Source of the DNA: Streptosporangiaceae bacterium
Lineage (GTDB): Bacteria > Actinomycetota > Actinomycetes > Streptosporangiales > Streptosporangiaceae
DNA length: 11,091 bases
Assembly (NCBI GenBank): GCA_030041195.1
Contig: JASHOI010000053.1
Span: 1 to 11,091 of the forward strand
Direction of reading: 5' to 3'
Each line of letters starts with the position of its first letter. The first letter of the stretch is position 1. Below are positions 1 through 5,567 of the stretch, in pieces. Both the position numbers and the translations under genes were made by a program. The notes beneath the pieces were generated by a model. The model saw nothing but the letters and a program-made list of their open reading frames with translations. It was not told the origin of the DNA and searched no databases.

Positions 1-971
1 GCGTCGCCGGTGCCGAGGGCGAACGCGACGTCGGCCAGGCGCTCGGCGCAGGCCGGGGTGTTGAACCGGAGCACCTGCGGCAGCACGGTGGTCAGTGCGA
101 CGCCGTGGGCGATGCCGAACCGGCCGCCGATCGCGTGGCCGATCGCGTGGCAGAGGCCGAGGCCGGTCGTGGCCATCCCGATCCCCGCCATGTGCGCGGC
201 CAGCAGCATCACCGATCTGGCCTCCAGGTCGCCGCCGTCGGCGTATGCCCGGGGCAGCTGCGCCGCGATCATGCGGATGACCTGCAGCGCGATGCCGTCC
301 GACCAGGGGTTGGCGCGAACCGAGAGGTAGGCCTCCAGGGCGTGAGTCAGCGCATCCATGCCGGTGGCCGCCGTCGCCGCTGGCGGCAGCGCCACGGTCA
401 GGGCGGGGTCGAGGATCGCGGCGGCAGGAAGCGAGCTGGCGTGGCCCACGTAAAACTTGCGGCGCGTCTGCTCATCGGTGACGACGCCGAACGCGTTCGT
501 CTCGGCCCCGGTGCCGGCCGTCGTCGGGACCGCGACGACGGGCAGCGCGCGGTGCGCGAACTGGCCGCGGTAGTCCAGGTCCCGCCCGCGCTGCGGGTTG
601 ACCGCGGCCAGGGCGATCCCCTTGGCCGCGTCGATCGGCGACCCGCCGCCGACCGCGACCAGCGCAACCCGTGGGCCGGCGCCGTACGCCGCGGCGACCG
701 CGTCCGCGCCGGCCGCCAGGTCGCCGGTGGTCGGATTGGGGTGAACCCCGCTGAAGACCGTTACCGGGATCCCGGCCGCCGCCAGCACGCCGGTGACGCT
801 GGCGACCACCGGCGTGGCGGCGAGCGCGGCGTCGGTGACGACCACCGCGGCGTCGCTCCCGGTGCCGGCGACGATCCCGGGAAGCTTGCCGACCGCGCCG
901 CTGCCGAAGTGGGCGCTCGGCGTGGGAGTGATCGTGATCTCGGTCCCTGCGATCGGGTAGCGCACGGTCAT
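1..971 (-). CDS. Iron-containing alcohol dehydrogenase, C-terminus cut by window edge
   Basis: This is an NAD(P)-dependent group III (Fe-type) alcohol dehydrogenase, expected to oxidise an alcohol or reduce an aldehyde in the cytoplasm. The first 323 residues are present, out of roughly 380-390 usual for the family. The N-terminal dinucleotide domain has the Gly-rich GGGSPIDAAKG at residues 108-118 and TTAGTGAET at 150-158. The metal ligands are intact: Asp206 and His210 (in MDALTH), His275 and His289, with the 14-residue spacing of the last two seen in FucO. The ATG at 971 overlaps the TGA of the upstream dehydrogenase by four bases, and GGGGG stands directly before it. It is the last visible gene of the leftward operon. 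The substrate is unknown; the family includes 1,2-propanediol, methanol and maleylacetate enzymes. The fold call is secure, the substrate is not. Confidence 0.93.
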   Translation of the reverse strand, partial: MTVRYPIAGTEITITPTPSAHFGSGAVGKLPGIVAGTGSDAAVVVTDAALAATPVVASVTGVLAAAGIPVTVFSGVHPNPTTGDLAAGADAVAAAYGAGPRVALVAVGGGSPIDAAKGIALAAVNPQRGRDLDYRGQFAHRALPVVAVPTTAGTGAETNAFGVVTDEQTRRKFYVGHASSLPAAAILDPALTVALPPAATAATGMDALTHALEAYLSVRANPWSDGIALQVIRMIAAQLPRAYADGGDLEARSVMLLAAHMAGIGMATTGLGLCHAIGHAIGGRFGIAHGVALTTVLPQVLRFNTPACAERLADVAFALGTGD

Positions 972-1876
972 CCCCCGGTTGCGTCGATGCGCAGCGGCGC
1001 GCCGGTCAGGTCCTCGAGCAGCTTGATCGGGAGCATCTCGCCGCCCGCATCGCCGTACTGGGCCCTGGCCCGCCGGTAGATCTGCTCGACCAGCGCGCTG
1101 ACCTCGGCCGGCACGCCGACGTCCCGGGCCAGGTCGACCGCGAGCCCGAGGTCCTTGCACGCCAGGGCCAGCGCGAACGACTCGTCGTAGTCGCCGTGGT
1201 GCAGCACCGGCAGCACGTCACGCTCGAGGAACACGCTGGCCGCCGGGCTGGCCAGCAGGCACCGGCGCAGGGTCGCCAGGCCGACCCCGGCAGCAGCGCC
1301 CACGGCGAGCACCTCGGCGGTGGCGGTCAGCTGCGCGAACCACAGCAGGTTGATCATCAGTTTGACCGTGTAACCGGCGCCGTGCGGTCCCACGTGCAGG
1401 ATTCGCTCGGGGTCACCCATCGCCTCGAGGAGCGGGCGGGCCCGGGCATAGGTTCCGGCGCCGCCGCCGACGAAGATCTGCAGCGTTCCCGCCTGGGCGC
1501 CGCTGGCCATGCCGCTGACCGGGGCGTCGAGGACCTCGATGCCCCGGGGCTCGGCCACCGCGCGCACCCGGTCGGCGACCGCGGGAACGGACGTGGACAT
1601 GTCGATCCAGATGGCTCCGGGCTGCAGGCCGGCGAGCAGCCCGGCCGGGCCGAGCAGCACCTCTTCCACGTCCCTGGGCGTGGGCAGCATGGTGACCGCC
1701 ACGTCCCGGCCCGAGGCCGCCTCCCGAGGCGACGCCGCCCAGGTGGCGCCCGCGGCCTCGAGTTCCGCCGCGGCAGGCCGGTGCAGGTCGTGCACGGCGA
1801 GGTCGTGACCGGCCGCGAGTATGTGCCGGCTCATCGGCGCCCCCATGTGGCCGAGGCCGACGAACCCTACCCTCAT
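968..1876 (-). CDS. NAD(P)-dependent 3-hydroxyisobutyrate dehydrogenase-like oxidoreductase
   Basis: A member of the beta-hydroxyacid dehydrogenase family (3-hydroxyisobutyrate dehydrogenase, tartronate semialdehyde reductase and relatives), 302 residues, the normal length. The N-terminal Rossmann motif GLGHMGAP is at residues 7-14. The substrate-binding DMST is at 92-95 and DAPVSG at 117-122. The catalytic lysine is Lys172 in GAGYTVKLMIN, with Asn176 four residues later. The helical C-terminal half carries KDLGLA at 241-246. No family-defining residue is missing. It overlaps both neighbours by four bases (ATGA), so it is probably translated by coupling within the leftward operon. It should interconvert a 3-hydroxy acid and a semialdehyde or ketone using NAD(P). 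The neighbouring enolase-superfamily enzyme and Fe-type alcohol dehydrogenase suggest successive steps on a hydroxy acid. The exact substrate cannot be told from the sequence; imine reductases of the same fold are an alternative, but they usually lack the Lys172 equivalent. Confidence 0.93.
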   Translation of the reverse strand: MRVGFVGLGHMGAPMSRHILAAGHDLAVHDLHRPAAAELEAAGATWAASPREAASGRDVAVTMLPTPRDVEEVLLGPAGLLAGLQPGAIWIDMSTSVPAVADRVRAVAEPRGIEVLDAPVSGMASGAQAGTLQIFVGGGAGTYARARPLLEAMGDPERILHVGPHGAGYTVKLMINLLWFAQLTATAEVLAVGAAAGVGLATLRRCLLASPAASVFLERDVLPVLHHGDYDESFALALACKDLGLAVDLARDVGVPAEVSALVEQIYRRARAQYGDAGGEMLPIKLLEDLTGAPLRIDATGG

Positions 1877-2982
1877 CGCAGCGCCCAGCGCGCGACCGCG
1901 GCCTCGTCGATCTCGGCGCCCAGGCCCGGCCGGGCGGGCACGGCCAGGAACCCACCCGAGTCGATCAGCAGCGGCTCGGCCAGGAAGAAGTCACGCCGCC
2001 GCTCGGTCCACCCGGGCGGGTCGTACGGGAACTCCAGATACGGGCCGCCGCCGACACCGGCGGCGACCTGCAGGTTCGCGAGCAGGCCGAGCCCGTTGGT
2101 CCAGGTGTGCGGCGTGAACCAGTGATTGCCGAGCATGGCGAGCTCGGCCACGGTGCGGGCCCGGAGCATGCCCGCCGCGAGCACGACGTCCGGCTGGATC
2201 ACGTCGAGCGCGCCGGCCGCCAGCGCATCGAGCAGCTCGCCGGCGCCGCGCGCCATTTCGCCCCCGGCGACGCGGACCCCGGTCTGCTCCCGCAGCGCCC
2301 GCATGCCCGCGACGTCCCGGGCGGGCAGCGGCTCTTCCAGCCACAGCACGCCGAGCTCGGCCAGCTCCGCGGCCAGCCGCCGGACCGCGGGCCCGTCCAG
2401 GGCCGGCGAGATGTCGCCGGGCATCCGCCACCACTGGTTGAGGTCGATCATGATGTCCACGTCGTCGCCGACCGCCTCGCGGGTGGCCCGCACCGCGGCC
2501 AGCCCCGCCGCCACGTCATCGCGCCCGATGCGGATCTTGACCGCGCGGAAGCCGGCCGCCACCGCGGCCAGGGCCGCCTCGGCGCGCTCCCCGGGACCCC
2601 GAAGCTCGCCGAACGACGCATACGCCGGGATGCCGTCCGCGGCGCCGCCGAACAGCACCGACACCGGCAGCCCGGACACCTTGCCGACGATGTCCCACAG
2701 CGCGGCCTCCACCGGCCAGTACCGCCCAGCGTGAAAGCTGATCGTCTCGAGCACCGCGACGTGCGCGGCGATCCGCAGCGGGTCGCGCCCGACGAACAGG
2801 TCCTCGAACGGCTCGAACCCGTCCATCGTGTCGCCGGAGGCGTACCCGGTCACGCCCTCGTCGGTCTCCACCCGGACCAGGGTGGCGTCGAAATGACGGC
2901 GCGGCACCGGGTCCCAGGCCGCCAGAAACGGCGGGTCGAGCGGCAGCCGCAGCCGGTCAAGACGGACCGCGGTGATCTTCAC
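1873..2982 (-). CDS. Mandelate racemase/muconate lactonizing enzyme family protein (enolase superfamily)
   Basis: A 369-residue enolase-superfamily enzyme of normal length, likely to remove the alpha-proton of a carboxylic acid in a dehydration, racemisation or cycloisomerisation. The N-terminal capping domain covers roughly residues 1-120 and a TIM-barrel follows. Mg2+ ligands are Asp180 (in IDLNQ), Glu216/Glu217 (WLEEPL) and Glu242 (AGGE). The His-Asp dyad is Asp265 (IQPD) and His292 (TPHTW). The second-strand K-x-K motif is K-x-R here (Lys149, Arg151), so the usual second lysine base is replaced. The start is GTG at 2982, overlapping the upstream stop as GTGA. The C-terminal PYDPPGW (319-325) and the PHTW region resemble acid-sugar dehydratases and lactone cycloisomerases as I remember them. 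With a hydroxy-acid dehydrogenase next to it, acid dehydratase is the best guess. Substrate is unknown. Confidence 0.92.
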   Translation of the reverse strand: MKITAVRLDRLRLPLDPPFLAAWDPVPRRHFDATLVRVETDEGVTGYASGDTMDGFEPFEDLFVGRDPLRIAAHVAVLETISFHAGRYWPVEAALWDIVGKVSGLPVSVLFGGAADGIPAYASFGELRGPGERAEAALAAVAAGFRAVKIRIGRDDVAAGLAAVRATREAVGDDVDIMIDLNQWWRMPGDISPALDGPAVRRLAAELAELGVLWLEEPLPARDVAGMRALREQTGVRVAGGEMARGAGELLDALAAGALDVIQPDVVLAAGMLRARTVAELAMLGNHWFTPHTWTNGLGLLANLQVAAGVGGGPYLEFPYDPPGWTERRRDFFLAEPLLIDSGGFLAVPARPGLGAEIDEAAVARWALR

Positions 2983-3551
2983 TGCACGCCAGGCACTGGG
3001 GTGGCCGCGGCGGCCGGCGCGCCAGGCGCGCGGGCGGCCGCTGCCGCCGGGTCGAAGTACGGGTTCACCGGGTGGTCACGCGCCGCGAGCATGTCAGCGA
3101 CGCTGGGTTCGCCGGCCGCGCCCGCGCGCAGCGCCGCAGCGGTCGCCTCGCGGTTGTTTTTGTAGACCCTGGTGGCGTCGTAGGCCGCCGGGTTCACCCA
3201 GACGGCGGCGATCAGCACCAGCTCGTCGGCTTCCGCCTCGCTGATGGTCCCCTCGGCCACGGCGTCGGCTACCCCGGTGGCCACGCCCGCCTGCGCCGCC
3301 CCCCAGGTGAGCGCGGCGTGCTCGTCGCCGGCCACGGTCGCCTTGCTGACGAACAGCGTCAGTGGTTTGGCCGGAAGGCCGGGCCGCACGACCGCGACGA
3401 ACGCCGCGTTCCCCGGCCGCGGCGTGGCCAGCGCGGTGGCCCAGGCCACCCCGACCGGCCCGTCACGCCGGCCGAGCACGGTGTTCACGTGCGCGGCATC
3501 GGCACCGTCGCCGACAAAGCTCTCACCGATGAGCATCACATTGTCCGCCAT
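2979..3551 (-). CDS. Formaldehyde-activating enzyme (Fae) family protein
   Basis: A homologue of formaldehyde-activating enzyme, which in methylotrophs condenses formaldehyde with tetrahydromethanopterin. Numbered from this start (190 residues), the family landmarks are GESFVGDG at 9-16, the catalytic His21 in AAHVNTVLG (His17 of Methylobacterium Fae), AKPLTLF at 61-67, GAAQAGVA at 84-91, DAVAEG at 96-101 and NNREAT at 132-137. Family proteins are about 170 residues; the excess is an Ala/Pro-rich tail from about residue 168 that looks disordered. An in-frame ATG at 3587 would add 12 residues. I prefer 3551 because it fits the usual Fae N-terminus and because TAGCCT at 3559-3564 is placed for a leaderless transcript; neither start has a clear ribosome site. 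It is the first gene of the leftward operon and overlaps the next by four bases. The pterin partner is unproven, and no other methanopterin genes are visible here. Confidence 0.85.
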   Translation of the reverse strand: MADNVMLIGESFVGDGADAAHVNTVLGRRDGPVGVAWATALATPRPGNAAFVAVVRPGLPAKPLTLFVSKATVAGDEHAALTWGAAQAGVATGVADAVAEGTISEAEADELVLIAAVWVNPAAYDATRVYKNNREATAAALRAGAAGEPSVADMLAARDHPVNPYFDPAAAAARAPGAPAAAATPVPGVQ

Positions 3552-3558
3552 GAGGACG

Positions 3559-3564
3559 AGGCTA
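3559..3564 (-). promoter_or_regulatory. Candidate leftward -10 box, leaderless Fae transcript
   Basis: Read on the minus strand this is TAGCCT, which fits the actinobacterial TAnnnT -10 consensus. A start about seven bases downstream would fall at or next to the ATG at 3551, giving a leaderless mRNA. That would explain the absence of a ribosome site before the gene. No convincing -35 is seen at 16-18 bases, so it may depend on an activator or be spurious. Confidence 0.35.
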
Positions 3565-3608
3565 ACCGCGAGCGGCGCCTGCGGCATAGGTCACGTTTCG
3601 GAGGCGAA

Positions 3609-3619
3609 CAGCATCCGAT
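3609..3619. repeat. Direct repeat copy 1 (candidate operator)
   Basis: CAGCATCCGAT is repeated exactly at 3656-3666, with start-to-start spacing of 47 bases. This copy ends four bases upstream of the predicted rightward -35 box, a usual place for an activator or an upstream operator half. Confidence 0.5.
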
Positions 3620-3622
3620 TCG

Positions 3623-3651
3623 TTGCGGCTATTCCGACTGGTAACTAGGCT
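3623..3651 (+). promoter_or_regulatory. Predicted promoter of the ABC importer operon
   Basis: TTGCGG (3623-3628) and TAGGCT (3646-3651) are separated by exactly 17 bases, matching the housekeeping sigma pattern TTGnnn-N17-TAnnnT of actinobacteria. Transcription would begin near 3658, leaving an untranslated leader of about 48 bases before the GTG at 3706. Direct repeats lie immediately upstream of the -35 and over the predicted start, which suggests control by a DNA-binding regulator. Confidence 0.55.
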
Positions 3652-3655
3652 TTGG

Positions 3656-3666
3656 CAGCATCCGAT
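3656..3666. repeat. Direct repeat copy 2 (candidate operator)
   Basis: Second exact copy of CAGCATCCGAT. It covers the predicted start of rightward transcription, where a bound repressor would block initiation. It is followed at 3670-3681 by GCTTGCGATGCC, a near match to the element in the leader of the binding-protein gene. GCATC at 3658-3662 and GATGC at 3676-3680 also form a short inverted repeat. Confidence 0.5.
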
Positions 3667-3695
3667 GACGCTTGCGATGCCGTCAGCAGCGTCCC

Positions 3696-3703
3696 AGGGG
3701 GAG
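3696..3703 (+). promoter_or_regulatory. Ribosome binding site deciding the permease start
   Basis: AGGGGGAG just before GTG at 3706 is the only strong Shine-Dalgarno in this stretch. It supports 3706 over the in-frame TTG at 3652, which would add 18 residues unlike a permease N-terminus and would lie upstream of the predicted transcription start. Confidence 0.7.
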
Positions 3704-3705
3704 TC

Positions 3706-4659
3706 GTGGCGACATACATCCTGAGGCGCCTCGGGCTCGCCGTCGTCACTCTCTGGGTGCTCAGCGTTATCGTGTTCTTCGCCGGGCAGGTGCTGCCCGG
3801 CGACCCTGGCCGCGCGATCCTCGGCCCGCTGGCCGCGCAGAGCGCCGTGCACGCGCTCGATCAGCAACTCGGCGTCAACCGGCCGCTGCTCGCCAGGTAC
3901 TGGACCTGGATCACCGGCATACTGCACGGCAACATGGGGCTTTCCTACGAGTTCCGCTCGCCGGTGGCACCGTTCATCGGCGCCGCGCTGGTGAACTCGG
4001 TCAAGCTCGGTGCGCTGGCCTTCGTGATCGTCGTGCCGCTCAGCATCTTCGGCGGCGTGGTCGCGGCGCTGAACTACGGCAGGGCCACCGACCGGATCAT
4101 CTCGGTCACCGGGCTGTCCGCGACAACCGTGCCCGAGTTCGTCTCCGGGATCGTGCTCATCGTGATCTTCGGGGTCGAGCTGAAGTGGTTCCCGGTCTCG
4201 GCCTCGGCCGGCGCTGGGGCGTCGTTCGGCTCCCAGCTCGACCACCTGATCCTGCCCGCGATCCCGCTCGTGCTGATCCTGTTCGGGTACATCGCGCGGA
4301 TGGCGCGCGCGGGCACGGTCGAGGCGCTGGAGTCCGACTACGCGCGCACCGCCACGCTGAAGGGCCTGAAACGGTCGGTGGTGATCCGGCGGCACATCCT
4401 GCGCAACTCGCTGCTGCCGACGATCACGGTGATCGCCACCCAGACCGGGTACCTGATCGGCGGGCTCGTCGTGGTGGAGACGCTGTTCAACTATCAGGGC
4501 ATCGGGAAACTGATCTTCACCGCCGCCACCGCGAAGGACTTCCCGATGCTCGAGGCCGGCGTGCTCACGATCGGCGTCGTGTACATGGTCGCCACCCTGA
4601 TCGCGGACGTTCTCTACACCGTGCTCAACCCGCGGCTGCGGCTCGGGGGTGCCGGATGA
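3706..4659 (+). CDS. ABC transporter permease, DppB/OppB type
   Basis: The first inner-membrane subunit of a peptide/opine/nickel-type ABC importer, 317 residues, the normal length. It starts with the family's short cytoplasmic stretch (TYILRRLG) followed by transmembrane helix 1 at about residues 9-27. Then come the extracytoplasmic loop with LPGDP and further helices at about 96-122, 139-158, 180-198, 239-259 and 284-306. The cytoplasmic EAA loop that contacts the ATPase is at about 207-238, with the family's DYARTATLKGL and the following HILRNSLLP. The GTG start has a good ribosome site. It overlaps the second permease by four bases (ATGA at 4656-4659). It is the first gene of the rightward arm, behind a predicted promoter. 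What the transporter carries cannot be decided from the permease. Confidence 0.95.
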   Translation: MATYILRRLGLAVVTLWVLSVIVFFAGQVLPGDPGRAILGPLAAQSAVHALDQQLGVNRPLLARYWTWITGILHGNMGLSYEFRSPVAPFIGAALVNSVKLGALAFVIVVPLSIFGGVVAALNYGRATDRIISVTGLSATTVPEFVSGIVLIVIFGVELKWFPVSASAGAGASFGSQLDHLILPAIPLVLILFGYIARMARAGTVEALESDYARTATLKGLKRSVVIRRHILRNSLLPTITVIATQTGYLIGGLVVVETLFNYQGIGKLIFTAATAKDFPMLEAGVLTIGVVYMVATLIADVLYTVLNPRLRLGGAG

Positions 4660-5567
4660 CCGGGCTGGTCGGCTCCGGCGATCTCGGCTCCCCCACCCCG
4701 GCCGAGGCCCCGGAGCTGACGGCCGCGCACGCCGCGATCCGGCGGGCCATCCCGCCCTGGCGGCTGCTGCTGCGCCGCCCGACGTTCCTCACCGGCGCGG
4801 CGATCCTGCTGTTCTGGATCGTCTGCGCGATCTTCGGCACCGCGATCGCACCGCACAGCCCCACCGCCCAGCAGCTGCTGGCCACCAACTCGCCGCCGTC
4901 GGCCGCGCACTGGTTCGGGACCGACCAGCTCGGCCGTGACGTGCTGTCCCGGGTCATCGTCGGGTCGCGGGAGATCCTGCTCATCGCCGTGGCCGCGACC
5001 ATACTCGGCACGCTGCTCGGGACCGCGCTCGGCCTGATCATGGGCTATTTCGGCGGCATCTTCGACATCCTGATCGGCCGGGTCGTCGAGGCCGTGCTCG
5101 CGCTGCCGGTCGCGATCGTCGCGTTCCTGTTCATCGTCGCGCTCGGTCCCTCGACCGTGACCCTGATCGTGGTCATCGGGTTCGTGTTCACGCCGCTGAT
5201 CGCCCGGACCGTCCGGTCCGCCGTGCTGGTGGAGAGCCAGCTCGACTACCTGTCGTCCGCCCGCCTGCTCGGCGAGAAGCCGCCCCACATCATGGCGATC
5301 GAGGTGCTGCCAAACGTGCTGCCGGTCGTTCTCGTCGAGTTCACCGTGCGGCTCGGGTACGCCATCTTCACCGTGGCCACGCTCTCGTTCCTCGGCTTCG
5401 GGGTGCAGCCGCCGACCCCCGACTGGGGTGCGGACATCGCCGCGAACTACGGGGTGCTGGCCGCGGGCTACTGGTGGGAGACGCTGTTCCCGGCGCTCGC
5501 GATCGCCTCGCTGATCGTGGCCGTCAACCTGGTCACGGACTCGATCGAGCAGGTGCTCGCGTCGTGA
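4656..5567 (+). CDS. ABC transporter permease, DppC/OppC type
   Basis: The second inner-membrane subunit of the importer, 303 residues. It has a longer cytoplasmic N-terminus than its partner, including PPWRLLLRRP before helix 1 (about 44-64), as in the OppC N-terminal domain. The family signature HWFGTDQLGRDVLSR is at residues 85-99. Further helices lie at about 107-131, 147-166, 167-185, 224-246 and 276-294. The EAA loop that couples to the ATPase is at about 193-222 (DYLSSARLLG and later EVLPN). The reading frame is open for almost 1 kb upstream of the ATG at 4656, but that part is a shadow of the first permease. ATG at 4656 overlaps the previous stop by four bases, and its own stop overlaps the GTG of the ATPase gene. 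Confidence 0.95.
   Translation: MTGLVGSGDLGSPTPAEAPELTAAHAAIRRAIPPWRLLLRRPTFLTGAAILLFWIVCAIFGTAIAPHSPTAQQLLATNSPPSAAHWFGTDQLGRDVLSRVIVGSREILLIAVAATILGTLLGTALGLIMGYFGGIFDILIGRVVEAVLALPVAIVAFLFIVALGPSTVTLIVVIGFVFTPLIARTVRSAVLVESQLDYLSSARLLGEKPPHIMAIEVLPNVLPVVLVEFTVRLGYAIFTVATLSFLGFGVQPPTPDWGADIAANYGVLAAGYWWETLFPALAIASLIVAVNLVTDSIEQVLAS

Larger units (their letters stand above)
3552..3705. promoter_or_regulatory. Divergent control region between the two arms
   Basis: This roughly 150-base stretch separates the Fae homologue (leftward) from the ABC importer (rightward) and is the only sizeable non-coding region in the window. It contains a good rightward promoter, a weak leftward -10 candidate, an 11-base direct repeat and the ribosome site of the first permease, each listed separately. 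No small gene is convincing inside it. The layout implies that one regulator, not encoded in this window, controls both arms. Confidence 0.75.

Noticed and set aside
105..1079. A long plus-strand open frame opposite the two leftward dehydrogenases
   Set aside because: Composition is Arg/Gly/Asp-heavy with no recognisable motif, and the opposite strand encodes intact Fe-type alcohol dehydrogenase motifs in order.
3652..3705. TTG start for the first permease
   Set aside because: It adds 18 residues unlike a permease, has no ribosome site and lies before the predicted transcription start. GTG at 3706 has AGGGGGAG before it.
3672..4655. An N-terminal extension of the second permease reaching back to 3672
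   Set aside because: The extra residues are low-complexity out-of-frame translation of the first permease. ATG at 4656 gives the standard OppC-type N-terminus with an ATGA overlap.
5474..5563. Upstream extension of the fused ATPase inside the second permease gene
   Set aside because: The 30 extra residues are not ABC-like and overlap permease coding sequence; GTG 5564 makes the usual 4-base overlap.
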